Assembly: GCF_000711955.1 (NCBI RefSeq)
Contig: NZ_JONR01000037.1
Location: 1 to 49,588, forward strand
DNA: 49,588 bases
Direction: 5' to 3'
From: Nevskia soli DSM 19509
Lineage (GTDB): Bacteria > Pseudomonadota > Gammaproteobacteria > Nevskiales > Nevskiaceae
The notes under the pieces are model-generated. The model was given only the letters and a program-made list of their open reading frames with translations. It did not search any database and was not told where the DNA came from. Of the stretch, positions 1-8,329 are shown in pieces; position 1 is the stretch's first letter; each line of letters opens with the position of its first letter. A program made the translations under genes and the position numbers.

Positions 1-81
1 ACCATGCCGCACTCTGTCCGACTTGCACTGCGCAAAAATGACCGCCGTCGCAGGCGCGATTCATTCTGTTACAGGCTCTTA
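1..81. repeat. right end of a palindromic MITE-like element (partial copy)
   Basis: These 81 bases are identical to 22183-22263, the right end of the complete 273-bp inverted-repeat element described at 21992-22264. The copy runs off the left edge of the window. It ends in the same terminal repeat (reading ...ttacaggctctta) directly before a separate hairpin. Two identical copies about 22 kb apart indicate recent movement or gene conversion. Confidence 0.85.
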
Positions 82-107
82 AGAGCTTATCCACGGATAA
101 GCTCTTA
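80..107. repeat. perfect short palindrome next to the element end
   Basis: The bases taagagcttatcc (80-92) and their exact reverse complement (95-107) are separated by only two bases, giving a 13-bp stem. The palindrome abuts the mobile-element end and lies about 65 bases upstream of waaC. It could be a terminator-like hairpin for the gene to the left, an operator, or a product of the insertion. It has no clear U-run, so its role is open. Confidence 0.5.
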
Positions 108-172
108 TACCGGCCTTATGCCACAGGCAATGCCGCCACCACAGCCGGGCCTGGACCCCTGAAACCGACCCC

Positions 173-1174
173 TTGCGCGACCCCCTCCATATCCTGATCG
201 TCAAGACCTCCTCGCTGGGTGATGTGGTTCACACCCTGCCGGCGGTCACCGATGCCGCCCGCGCCCGTCCCGGCCTGCGCTGCGACTGGCTGGTCGAACG
301 CGCCTTCGCCGAGATTCCACCCTGGCATCCCGCCGTTGCGCGCGTCATCCGCTGCGACCTGCGCGGCTGGCGCAAGCACCTCGGCCGCACCGTGTTCGGC
401 GGCGACTGGTCGCGCTTCCGCGCCGAACTGCGCCAGGTGCAATACGACCACGTGATCGACGCCCAGGGCTTGGTCAAGAGCGCCTGGCTGGCCCGCCAGG
501 CCCGCGGCCCCCTGGCCGGTCCCGATCGCGCCAGCGCCCGCGAGCCCCTGGCCGCGCGCTTCTACACCCATGGCTACACCGTGCCGAAGCACGATGTCGC
601 CCACGCCGTTGAACGCGCCCGGCGCCTGTTCGCCCAGGTGCTCGACTACCCCATGCCGGACACCCCGCCCGACGCCGGCCTGGATCGCTCACGCTTCCCC
701 GCTCCCGCCCTGTCCGGTCCCTACGTGGTGTTCCTGCACGGCACCACCTGGACCAGCAAGCACTGGTCGCTGGAGCAGTGGCGTTCCCTGGGCGCCTGGA
801 TCGCCGCCCGCGGCCCGCGCGTGGTCCTGCCCTGGGGCAGCGAAGCCGAGCGTGCCGATGCCGAAGCCATCGCCGCCGCCTGCGGCGGCCTGGTCCTGCC
901 CAAGCTGGGCCTGACCGAACTCGCCGGCTGGCTCGCCCACGCGAGCTACTGCGTCGGCGTCGACACCGGCCTGGCCCACCTCGCCGCCGCCCTGGCCACG
1001 CCGCAGCTGACCCTCTATGGGCCTACCCTGCCGCAACTCACCGGCGCCGTCGGCGCCAACCAGGTCTGGCTCACCTCAGGCGAGTACGACACCATCGACC
1101 GCGAGCGGCCGAACACGGTCAGCGTGGAGCGTGCGAAGGAAGCCTTGTCGCAAGCGCCGTTTCCTCAGTCCTGA
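173..1174 (+). CDS. waaC: lipopolysaccharide heptosyltransferase I (WaaC/RfaC)
   Basis: Glycosyltransferase family 9 enzyme that adds the first L-glycero-D-manno-heptose to Kdo2-lipid A on the cytoplasmic face of the inner membrane. The N-terminus carries the family signature HILIVKTSSLGDVVHTLPA. The C-terminal ADP-heptose binding part contains VGVDTGLAHLAAALATP, with the Asp near residue 264. The length of 333 residues is usual for WaaC. The start is a TTG just before the conserved strand, because the only nearby upstream ATG (130) runs into a stop. The gene stands alone on the plus strand and converges with the glycosyltransferase block ending at 1251. Identification is by sequence pattern and by its neighbours in LPS core synthesis. 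Confidence 0.9.
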   Translation: MRDPLHILIVKTSSLGDVVHTLPAVTDAARARPGLRCDWLVERAFAEIPPWHPAVARVIRCDLRGWRKHLGRTVFGGDWSRFRAELRQVQYDHVIDAQGLVKSAWLARQARGPLAGPDRASAREPLAARFYTHGYTVPKHDVAHAVERARRLFAQVLDYPMPDTPPDAGLDRSRFPAPALSGPYVVFLHGTTWTSKHWSLEQWRSLGAWIAARGPRVVLPWGSEAERADAEAIAAACGGLVLPKLGLTELAGWLAHASYCVGVDTGLAHLAAALATPQLTLYGPTLPQLTGAVGANQVWLTSGEYDTIDRERPNTVSVERAKEALSQAPFPQS

Positions 1175-1250
1175 ATTCGCGCAGCTCGCGGCATGCGTGC
1201 CAACAAAAACCCTTGGCACGCATGGCACGCATGGCAAAAATCGCCGGATT

Positions 1251-2099
1251 TCAGGTCGAGGATTGCACTGGGCGCTCCCGCCCAATCCCCACCACCGCCC
1301 GCGTCCGCTCCGCCGCCAGCACATCGGCCAGCCGCTGCTCGTTGTTGCTCAGCCCCTGCCGCGGCGCCGCCGCATGCCACAGGTGCAGCACCGAGGCCGC
1401 GAAGCGGCCTTCCTTGCGCTGGATGCCGCTGCGGATCAGCCGCACCGCGAGGTCCGCGTCCTCGTGTCCCCAGCCGACATAGCTCTCGTCGAAGCCGTCC
1501 ACGGCCAGGAAATCCTCGCGCCACACCGCGAGGTTGCAGGTCTTGGCGCCGCGCCATTCGCGCGGCTTGTTCTTGCGCTGCCAGCGCGCCGGCAGCCGCA
1601 GCATCGGCGCCAGGCGGTTGACGTCTCCCCGTAGCCGCGCGCCCAGCCAGCCGCCCAGGGAGCGCGCCGACCAGTCCGCCACCGCTTCGGCGGACGGCAG
1701 CAGCTCCCTGGTGAAGCGCTCCGACAGCAACGCCCGGTTGCCCGCCACGAACCAGCCCGGCTCCGCCAGTTCGCGATGCGCGGCGAGGAAGCCGGCACGG
1801 GCGAGGCAATCGCCGTCGAGAAAGATCAGGTAGTCGCCGCGGCTGGCCAGCACCGCCCGGTTGCGCGACTCGGCCGCGCGGAACCCCTCATGCGGCTGCC
1901 AGGAATGGCGGATGGCCATGCGTGAGCCCTGCTGGAATTGGCGGATCGCCTCCGCCGTGGCCGGCCCCGAGCCGTCGTCGGCGACGATCACCTCGAAGTT
2001 GTCGTCGCGCTGCCGCTCCAGGCATTCCAGCACGCGCAACAACGCCTGCGGCCATTCGTAGGTGGTGACGATCAGCGAGATCAGGCCAGGCCGCTTCAT
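1251..2099 (-). CDS. family 2 glycosyltransferase with a galactosyltransferase-like C-terminal domain
   Basis: A 282-residue GT-A fold glycosyltransferase, presumably adding a sugar to the LPS core or another surface glycan. The N-terminal half has the nucleotide-sugar pattern LISLIVTTYEWPQAL, then VIVADDGSG, and the metal-binding DXD-type motif FLDGDC. The C-terminal half contains GFDESYVGWGHEDADLAVRL, which resembles the Glyco_transf_7C domain where the E/D pair serves as catalytic base. It is the last gene of the minus-strand LPS block. Its start overlaps the stop of the WaaE-like gene by ATGA (2096-2099), so the two are translationally coupled. Donor and acceptor sugars cannot be deduced. 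Confidence 0.85.
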   Translation of the reverse strand: MKRPGLISLIVTTYEWPQALLRVLECLERQRDDNFEVIVADDGSGPATAEAIRQFQQGSRMAIRHSWQPHEGFRAAESRNRAVLASRGDYLIFLDGDCLARAGFLAAHRELAEPGWFVAGNRALLSERFTRELLPSAEAVADWSARSLGGWLGARLRGDVNRLAPMLRLPARWQRKNKPREWRGAKTCNLAVWREDFLAVDGFDESYVGWGHEDADLAVRLIRSGIQRKEGRFAASVLHLWHAAAPRQGLSNNEQRLADVLAAERTRAVVGIGRERPVQSST

Positions 2100-2851
2100 G
2101 CGCCCAGCTTGCCGCTGCGCACCGCCAGCTTCAGATACTTGTAATAGGCGCCTTCGGCGTTCGACACCGCCAGCACGAAGCCGAGCCGTCCATCGAGAAA
2201 GCCGGCGCGCAGCACATAGGTGCGGAAGAAGGCGAAGAAACCATGCAGCACCGCGCTGCCCAGCCCGGCGCTGCGTCCGCGCTCGGCCATCGACACGGCG
2301 GCGGCGGTGGAATAGCCGTCCATCTTGGCCACCACCTGCTCAACCGTGCGGAAGGAATAATGCACCAGGTGGTTGCGCAGCCGCCCGGTGCGGCCCTGCA
2401 CGATCACCGTCTCGTGCACCTTGGCCTCGCTGAAGCGCGCCGCGCCGCGCCGGAACAGCCGCGTCACATGGTCCGGCCACCAGCCGCCATGGCGCATCGG
2501 CTGGCCCAGGTAGCTGGACAGGCGCGGCATTTCATAAGCGTCGCTGTCCGGCGCCGCGAGGACTTGTTCGATCTCCGCGCGCAGCTCCGGCGTGACGCGC
2601 TCGTCGGCATCGATCGACAGCAGCCAGTCGCCCGTCGCCAGATCCACCGCGCGGTTCTTCTGCGGCCCGAAGCCGGGCCAGTCGCCCGTGACCTGCACCC
2701 TGGCGCCATAGCGTTTGCAGATCGCAACCGTCTCGTCGCTGCTGCCCGAATCCACCACCACGATCTCGTCCGCCCAGGCCACGGACTCCAGGCAGGCGGC
2801 GATGTTCGCCGCCTCGTTGCGGGCGATCAGGATGACGGACAGCTTAGGCAT
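2096..2851 (-). CDS. LPS core glycosyltransferase, WaaE/KdtX-like (GT2)
   Basis: A 251-residue family 2 glycosyltransferase of the WaaE/KdtX group, which in enterobacteria adds glucose to heptose I of the inner core. The N-terminus KLSVILIARNEAANIAACL is followed by EIVVVDSGSSDET and the metal-binding SIDADERVTPEL, all typical of this group. So are the tail features LSSYLGQPMRHGGWWPD and the tyrosine-rich AEGAYYKYLKL. The open frame continues upstream without a stop, but the ATG at 2851 places the start exactly at the conserved first strand. It overlaps the preceding GT2 gene by eight bases and the next by ATGA, so it is inside one operon. Which hexose it transfers here is not known. Confidence 0.85.
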   Translation of the reverse strand: MPKLSVILIARNEAANIAACLESVAWADEIVVVDSGSSDETVAICKRYGARVQVTGDWPGFGPQKNRAVDLATGDWLLSIDADERVTPELRAEIEQVLAAPDSDAYEMPRLSSYLGQPMRHGGWWPDHVTRLFRRGAARFSEAKVHETVIVQGRTGRLRNHLVHYSFRTVEQVVAKMDGYSTAAAVSMAERGRSAGLGSAVLHGFFAFFRTYVLRAGFLDGRLGFVLAVSNAEGAYYKYLKLAVRSGKLGA

Positions 2852-3773
2852 GGGGCGGCGTAGCGGCCTCGTGGCGGAACAGCCGCCTGATGGGGGCGAA
2901 CAGCTCGTAACGCAAGACGGTCTCCAGGCCGCGCCCGCCGAGGCGGCCGCTGCGCAGCAGCGCTGCGGCAAGCGCCCGTGCTTCCTGTGTATTGCCGTCG
3001 CGGTACAGGCCGGACATGGCGAACAGGCGGTAGTGTGCCAGCAGCGCCGGCTGCGTCGCCAGGAACGCCGCGTTCTTCCGCAGCAGCAGCAGGCGCAGGG
3101 CCGAGCGGTTGTCGCGGCTGCGGCTGATGCTGGTGCCTTCACCGATGTGGACGCGCAGCAGCACCTCGGGCAACGCGGCGTACGGTGTGCCGGCGGCGAC
3201 CAGGCGCATGCCCAGGTCGATATCCTCGCTGCCGCTGAAACGCTCGTCGAACAGGCCGGCGTCGAGCAGCGCACCGCGCCGTGCCGCGACGCCGAAGGAC
3301 AGGGCGAAGAACAGCAGGAATGCATGCTCGCGCCGCTCCACGCCGTCCCAGCGCTCGTGCCACAGCAGGGTCTCGCTGCGCGGCGGCGTGCTGTCGTGAT
3401 AGAGGCGTTCGACGCCGGTCCACACCAGTCCGGCCGCCGCTGCGGTACGCAGATGGCTTCGCAGGTGCGCCACGTAGTCCGGCAGCAGTTCGTCGTCGTC
3501 GTCGAGAAATGCCACCCATTCGCCGCTGGCGCTGCGGATGGCGCGATTGCGCGCCGCCGATGCGCCGCCGGGCGTTTCATTGCGGAGCAGGCGGATGCGT
3601 GCATCGCCCGCGAACGAGGCGAGCACGTCCTGCGTGCCGTCGCCGGAGCCGTCGTCGATCACCACCAGCTCGAAGTCGGCATCGGTTTGCGCCAGCACGC
3701 TGCGCACCGCGCGCGGCAACAGCTGCGCGCGGTTGTGCGTGGGCAGCACGATGCTGATCGAGGGTGCGTTCAT
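2844..3773 (-). CDS. family 2 glycosyltransferase
   Basis: A 309-residue GT2 enzyme, probably for LPS or surface polysaccharide. It opens with SISIVLPTHNRAQLLPRAV, then VVIDDGSGDGT, and has the acidic metal site FLDDDDELLPDY around residues 90-100. A later conserved FSGSEDIDLGMRL matches the catalytic ED motif of many family 2 transferases. The C-terminal third is Leu/Arg-rich, without a second recognisable domain. The ATG at 3773 sits immediately before the first beta strand. The gene overlaps the downstream WaaE-like gene by eight bases. The acceptor is unknown. Confidence 0.85.
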   Translation of the reverse strand: MNAPSISIVLPTHNRAQLLPRAVRSVLAQTDADFELVVIDDGSGDGTQDVLASFAGDARIRLLRNETPGGASAARNRAIRSASGEWVAFLDDDDELLPDYVAHLRSHLRTAAAAGLVWTGVERLYHDSTPPRSETLLWHERWDGVERREHAFLLFFALSFGVAARRGALLDAGLFDERFSGSEDIDLGMRLVAAGTPYAALPEVLLRVHIGEGTSISRSRDNRSALRLLLLRKNAAFLATQPALLAHYRLFAMSGLYRDGNTQEARALAAALLRSGRLGGRGLETVLRYELFAPIRRLFRHEAATPPHA

Positions 3774-3860
3774 GCGGCGAGCATAACAAAGCCTTTCGTC
3801 GTTCCGGCAATGGCGGATGTGTTCGGGCTTCCCGCGCGAATGGATCGTAGCCGCCGCGTT

Positions 3861-4973
3861 TTACCCTTCCGCGGCGCCCGTGCCGCACGGCCGCGACCAT
3901 GCGCCGAGCAACACATAGCGCAGATCGCGGATCAACTCGGATTTACCGCCGATACCGCCCAGGGCGAAGGGAGCGTAAGCCTTCCTGCCCATCAATTCCT
4001 TCACCACCGCGACTCTCTGGGGGAACGTCGATGCGGGGCCGCAGAGCCTGGAGCGGCAATCGTAGAGCACGCTCAAACGGCGGTAATACGCCGTTGCCGC
4101 CGCCAGCCGTGCGGACAGCCCCTGGTCCCGGTTCTCCGCCAGCCCGGCCAGGAAATCGGCGTGCGCCAGCGCCATGGTGCTCATATGGCGCAGTTCTTCC
4201 TGCCGCACCACCAGTTTTTCCGCCATGTGGCGTCGTGGGAAACGCCAGGGATTGATGCGTTTCCGGCGGTTTTGCACCGCGGTTACGCTGGCCTTGTGCC
4301 GGCGGTAATTCACCAGGGTCAGGGGCAGCATCGCCGTCGTGCCGAGCGCGTGCGCCAGAAAATAGATCCATTGATCGTGTGCGAGCATTTCCCGGGGGAC
4401 GTTCGGGTCCGCGGGCCGTGACGACCATGGCAGGGTCTCGAACAGTTTCCGGGCGAAGGTCATGGAAAAACCCGGAACGTTCAGCCAGGGGTCCCCAGTG
4501 AGCGGTGCGGCGATCAGAAAGCGGTCGCAACGCGGATAGTGGCCGCCGGTGGGTTTGCACTCACTGTCGCAGACCGCGCCCTGATGGATCACCAGGCTGA
4601 CTTCGGCGTGCTCGGCAAAGGTCAGGGCCACCTGTTCCAGCTTCCGCTGGTGCCAGACGTCGTCCTGGTCGCAAAGCGCAACATACTCTCCGCTGCACTG
4701 CGCCACGCAGTTCAGGAAGTTGTTGCGGTAGCCGAGCCGCTGCGGATTGCGGTGGATCCTGACCGGGAAGCGGGCCCGGCTGCTGAACTCGGCCGCGATC
4801 TCCAGGGTGCGGTCGGCGGAGCCGTCGTCGCACAACACCAGTTCTTCAGGCAACTGCGTCTGGCGTTGCAGGCTTTCGAGCTGCTCGACGAGAAAGCGCT
4901 CGCCGTTGAAAGTCGCCATGGCCACGGAAATCGAGCACTTCAGCGCCGGCGGCACGATGCATCCTCCGCGCAC
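3861..4973 (-). CDS. family 2 glycosyltransferase, rhamnosyltransferase-like
   Basis: A GT2 protein of up to 370 residues. The core ISVAMATFNGERFLVEQLES, then LVLCDDGSADRT and YVALCDQDDVWHQRKLE (the DQDDVW metal site), is the pattern of rhamnosyl- and related transferases that build O-antigen or core. The C-terminal part contains SVTAVQNRRKRINPWRF and is basic, suggesting contact with the membrane. The ATG at 4973 adds about a dozen residues before the conserved strand. A later start close to the ISVAMATF motif is possible. It lies 87 bases upstream of the next GT2 gene and 67 bases downstream of the GT9 gene. Confidence 0.8.
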   Translation of the reverse strand: MRGGCIVPPALKCSISVAMATFNGERFLVEQLESLQRQTQLPEELVLCDDGSADRTLEIAAEFSSRARFPVRIHRNPQRLGYRNNFLNCVAQCSGEYVALCDQDDVWHQRKLEQVALTFAEHAEVSLVIHQGAVCDSECKPTGGHYPRCDRFLIAAPLTGDPWLNVPGFSMTFARKLFETLPWSSRPADPNVPREMLAHDQWIYFLAHALGTTAMLPLTLVNYRRHKASVTAVQNRRKRINPWRFPRRHMAEKLVVRQEELRHMSTMALAHADFLAGLAENRDQGLSARLAAATAYYRRLSVLYDCRSRLCGPASTFPQRVAVVKELMGRKAYAPFALGGIGGKSELIRDLRYVLLGAWSRPCGTGAAEG

Positions 4974-5040
4974 GCGCCGATGATTGCAGACGGCGGGGCA
5001 ATCCCGGTCGGTGCCTTGCTCAAGGCTTGCGCGCGATCCA

Positions 5041-6063
5041 CTAGGCCTGGCCGATCAGGTCTTGTGCGGCGGCCAACAGATCGCCGGTGGCCACGCCGCG
5101 GCAAGCGTCCTCGCTGGTGTCCTCGGTGAAGATCACACGGTGCGCGGTCTCGGTCGGACCGGGCGCCCAGTTCAGATAGTCCCAGCGGCGGCGATACCAG
5201 CTGACGCTGGGTGTGCCGACCATGCGGGCGACGTGCAGGCCGCCGGAGTCGCCGCTCAGGTGCAGGCGCGCGCCATCGATCAGACCGAGGTACTGGTTCA
5301 CCGTGAGCGTGCCCGGAAAGACGCGCCAGGGCTCGAACGGCAGCAGCGGCACCAGCGCCTGCAACAGCGTGCGCTCGCGCTCCGCCGGTCCGCAGGACAG
5401 GATCAGCCGGCCGTACTTCTGCTGCAGGGCCGTCAGCAACTCGATGTACTGCTCCCGCGCCAGCTCCTTGCCGGCGAACGAGTAGTAGGGCGAGACGTGC
5501 ACGTAGGTCTTGCGGTCCTGCGCTTCGAGTCCGCACTGCAGCAGCCAGTCCGGATTCACCTGCGCGCCGAACTCGGGCTTGTCGCCCCGCAGCCCGCAGC
5601 GCTTCAGCACCTGCCAGTGCTGCAGGAACATCGGTTCCTGGTGCCAGGGGTAATCCACCGTGCGGGTGTAGAGCAGCGGCTGCCACCACCAGGGCTTGTT
5701 GTGGTCGGTGCGGCGGCCGACGCGATAGCGGGCGCCGATCAGGTTGGCCAGTATGCCCGCGCGGTTGTGCCCGCTGAACACGAACACCGCGTCCATGCGG
5801 TCGCGCCGCAGCTCGCGGATCAGGTCGAGATTGTCCAGCGGGCGCCGGGCCAGCGCCCGTCGCGGCACGTCGATCCACGGCGCGACCGATTCGAAGAAGC
5901 TCGGCGCGCCGGCGATGACGTTGAGCTGCGCCTGGGGGTAGTTGTCGCGCAGCAGTTTCAGCGCCGGCAGCAGGTGGATGGAATCGCCCAGGGCGGGGTT
6001 CTCGATCGCCAGGATTTTCCGGGCGTCCCGGGTCAGTTCGTAGAAGTCTGCGGCGTCGGGCAT
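5041..6063 (-). CDS. glycosyltransferase family 9 (heptosyltransferase-like)
   Basis: A 340-residue protein of the ADP-heptose:LPS heptosyltransferase family. ILAIENPALGDSIHLLPALK matches the N-terminal Rossmann domain, and HLSGDSGGLHVARMVGTPSV matches the C-terminal nucleotide-sugar site with its D-S-G-x-H signature. It likely extends the inner core after WaaC, although WaaF and other GT9 enzymes (WaaQ-like, hexose-specific) cannot be told apart here. The frame is open far upstream, but the ATG at 6063 gives the family length. Upstream of it the GT4 gene ends at 6081, so spacing is 17 bases and cotranscription is likely. Confidence 0.82.
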   Translation of the reverse strand: MPDAADFYELTRDARKILAIENPALGDSIHLLPALKLLRDNYPQAQLNVIAGAPSFFESVAPWIDVPRRALARRPLDNLDLIRELRRDRMDAVFVFSGHNRAGILANLIGARYRVGRRTDHNKPWWWQPLLYTRTVDYPWHQEPMFLQHWQVLKRCGLRGDKPEFGAQVNPDWLLQCGLEAQDRKTYVHVSPYYSFAGKELAREQYIELLTALQQKYGRLILSCGPAERERTLLQALVPLLPFEPWRVFPGTLTVNQYLGLIDGARLHLSGDSGGLHVARMVGTPSVSWYRRRWDYLNWAPGPTETAHRVIFTEDTSEDACRGVATGDLLAAAQDLIGQA

Positions 6064-6080
6064 GGATCGGTCCGGATTGT

Positions 6081-7178
6081 TCAGCGCTGCTGGATGCTTT
6101 GGTACAGCGCGGCGAAGCGCTTCGCCTGTCCGGCGCGGGTATAGTCGTTGTCGATCAGGTATTGCCGCGCGGCGGCGCCGGCGCGTTCGCGCAGCGCGCG
6201 ATCGTTGGCGAACAGGCGCATCGCCTCGTACAGTTGGTCCACATTGCGCGGCTCGACCAGCCGGCCATGGTCGGGGTCGATGAAGGTTTCGGGAATCCCG
6301 CCGAGGCGCGAAGCGATCACCGGCTTGGCCGCCGCCATCGCTTCCCAGATCACCAGGCCCAGGGCTTCGGTGCCGACGGCCGGGTGCACCAGCACGTCGA
6401 TCATCGCGGCGACGCGTTCGACGTCCTCGATGAAGCCGACGCAGAGGATGGACTGCTGCATGCCCAGCTCGGCGATGCGCTGCTCCAGCACCGGGATCAG
6501 GCCGCCCTCGCCCACGATCATCAGGCGCACGTCCGGCCGCTCGGCGATCAGCCGCGCCCCGGCCTCGACGAACTCGCGCTGGCCCTTGCCGTCCGGCAGG
6601 CCGGCGCCGCCGACCACGGCGAACACCACTTGCGAGTCGTTCCAGTCGTGCAGTCCGCGGCCCTTGCTGCGCAATGCGTCGTCCGGCCGGAAATGGCGCA
6701 GGTCGATGCCGGAATAGATCAGGTGCAGGCGGCGCTGGTCGCCCTTCAGCTCGCGCGCCAGGTTCTGCTGCACCGCTTTCGATACGGCGGTGACATGGCC
6801 CAGCCACAGCAGGAAGCGCGCGCTGGTCGAACTCAGGTGCGTCATCAGGTGGCGGGTCAGCACCACCCGCGGCCGGTTGGCGGCGAGCTTGCCAGCCAGC
6901 CCGGCGGTCCAGTAGTCGCGGCCGTGGTGGGCGTGGATCACCTGGGCCTGGAACTGCTCGGCCAGGCGCCGCAGGCGCAAGCCCCAGTGCACCTTGCCGC
7001 CTTCGATGAATTCCAGGCGCAGGCCGGGCACTGCCTTGGCGCGCGGCACCCAGCGCCCGTCCGGGTTGAGCGCCAGCATCACCTCGTGCCCCTGCTCGAT
7101 CAGGCCGGCGCACAGCTCCAGCGTCTGCGTATCGACGCCGCCGCCGTGGAAATGCGAGTTGACCTGGATGATGCGCAT
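6081..7178 (-). CDS. family 4 glycosyltransferase (WaaG/WabH-like)
   Basis: A 365-residue GT-B fold retaining glycosyltransferase. The N-terminus MRIIQVNSHFHGGGVDTQTL is the glycine-rich acceptor-domain start. HAHHGRDYWTAGL and VTAVSKAVQQNL are typical of family 4. The C-terminal donor domain has VGGAGLPDGKGQREFVEA and the E-x7-E site in VGTEALGLVIWEAMAAAKPV. In LPS operons such enzymes add hexoses to the heptose region. The ATG at 7178 is preferred over the TTG two codons upstream. It sits between the acyltransferase gene (61 bases away) and the GT9 gene. Confidence 0.83.
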   Translation of the reverse strand: MRIIQVNSHFHGGGVDTQTLELCAGLIEQGHEVMLALNPDGRWVPRAKAVPGLRLEFIEGGKVHWGLRLRRLAEQFQAQVIHAHHGRDYWTAGLAGKLAANRPRVVLTRHLMTHLSSTSARFLLWLGHVTAVSKAVQQNLARELKGDQRRLHLIYSGIDLRHFRPDDALRSKGRGLHDWNDSQVVFAVVGGAGLPDGKGQREFVEAGARLIAERPDVRLMIVGEGGLIPVLEQRIAELGMQQSILCVGFIEDVERVAAMIDVLVHPAVGTEALGLVIWEAMAAAKPVIASRLGGIPETFIDPDHGRLVEPRNVDQLYEAMRLFANDRALRERAGAAARQYLIDNDYTRAGQAKRFAALYQSIQQR

Positions 7179-7239
7179 CGGCAAATTTTTCTTGTGCGGC
7201 GGAGCGTTTGAATTCTACAGGGACAAAGTGCAGCTCACC

Positions 7240-8172
7240 TCACCGCGCGTACGGATCGCGTCGCCCGGGCGGACCGTCCTTGAAGCGCCGGTGCACCCAG
7301 AAGTACTGCTCCGGCACCTCGCGGATGGCGTCTTCCAGTTGCTTGTTGACCCGTGCCGCGTCGGCGCTGTCGTCGCCGCCGGGGAAATGGTCCAGCGCCG
7401 GATGGAACACCAGCTTGTAACGGCCGCCGCGCCGCTGCGGGAAATACGGCACCACCTTCGCCCGTCCCATCTCGGCCAGGCGCGAGGTGGCGGTGAGGGT
7501 CAGCACCGGCTCGCCGAAGAACGGCACGTAGACCGCACCGGGGGCTTCGATGGTCTGGTCCGGCCCGTACCAGATGCGGCCGCCGCTCCGCAGCAGGCGC
7601 ACGATCTTCTTGAGGTCTTCCTTCGGCACCATCGGCAGGCCCAGGCGCGCTTCGCGCAGGCGGCAGATCCAGTAGTCGAAGAACTTGTTGTCGGCGCGGC
7701 GGTACATGCCGTGGAAGGGGAAGCCCGCCAGGTGCACCAGGCGGCAGCCCAGCTCCATGGTGGTGAAGTGGCCGGTGAGCAGCAGCACGCCGCTGCCGTC
7801 GGCCTGGGCCTGGCGCAGGTGTTCGGCGCCCTCGACCTCCAGCAGGCGCAGCAGGCGGCGGTCGGACGCGAACCAGGCCAGCGGCACCTCGAACAGGCCG
7901 ATGCCGAGCGCGCGGAAATGCGCGCGCGCCATGCGCCGCCGCGCCTTCTCGTCCAGCTCCGGGAAGCACAGGCGCAGGTTGATGCGCACGATGCGGCGCC
8001 GGCTCGGCACCGCCAGATGGAACAGCTCGCCCAGCCCGGCGCCGAACAGGCGCAGCAACGGCATCGGCAGGAAGGCCAGCAGCCACAGCAGGCCCAGCAC
8101 CAGCCAGCCGGCCCAGTAGCGCGGAGCGTACAGCTGGCGCGGTATCGGGGTGGGGGAGGCGGCGGAGGTCAT
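7240..8172 (-). CDS. lipid A biosynthesis lauroyl/myristoyl acyltransferase (LpxL/HtrB family)
   Basis: A 310-residue inner-membrane acyltransferase that adds a secondary acyl chain to Kdo2-lipid IVA from acyl-ACP. A hydrophobic segment near residues 20-45 is the membrane anchor. The catalytic H-x4-D/E motif is seen as GHFTTMELG, with H135 and E140. FPFHGMYRRADNKFFD and WYGPDQTIEAPGAVYVPFFG are conserved family blocks. The ATG at 8172 gives the usual length. It is the first gene of the minus-strand LPS block and is divergent from waaA across 157 bases. LpxL, LpxM and LpxP cannot be separated by eye, so no specific symbol is given. Confidence 0.88.
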   Translation of the reverse strand: MTSAASPTPIPRQLYAPRYWAGWLVLGLLWLLAFLPMPLLRLFGAGLGELFHLAVPSRRRIVRINLRLCFPELDEKARRRMARAHFRALGIGLFEVPLAWFASDRRLLRLLEVEGAEHLRQAQADGSGVLLLTGHFTTMELGCRLVHLAGFPFHGMYRRADNKFFDYWICRLREARLGLPMVPKEDLKKIVRLLRSGGRIWYGPDQTIEAPGAVYVPFFGEPVLTLTATSRLAEMGRAKVVPYFPQRRGGRYKLVFHPALDHFPGGDDSADAARVNKQLEDAIREVPEQYFWVHRRFKDGPPGRRDPYAR

Positions 8173-8289
8173 CGCCCATTTTACCGGCTGCTTGCTCCGG
8201 GCAGGAAAAGCGTTCTCGCGCAGAGAGCCAAAGCCGGCCTCGGTGTATTGCCATGCGGGTCCGAAACAGTTGTTCGCGCTTTTGCGTCT

Positions 8290-8318
8290 TTGCACGAGGC
8301 AGTTTCTGATTTTGTTAT
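8290..8318 (+). promoter_or_regulatory. candidate sigma-70 promoter of waaA
   Basis: TTGCAC (8290-8295) and TGTTAT (8313-8318) are 17 bases apart, a fair match to a housekeeping promoter. The predicted transcription start would be only about five bases before the waaA ATG at 8330, and no Shine-Dalgarno sequence is visible there. Either the mRNA is nearly leaderless or the real promoter is farther upstream. Confidence 0.35.
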
Positions 8319-8329
8319 AGGCTTTCCCG

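Noticed and set aside
87..97. TTATCCACG as a DnaA box or replication origin
   Set aside because: It is one mismatched box within a palindrome. There is no cluster of boxes, no AT-rich unwinding region, and no dnaA, dnaN or gidA nearby.
5041..7113. A single 690-residue protein covering the GT9 and GT4 region
   Set aside because: The upstream half is a shadow of the GT4 gene in another frame. The GT9 fold starts at the ATG at 6063 with normal family length.
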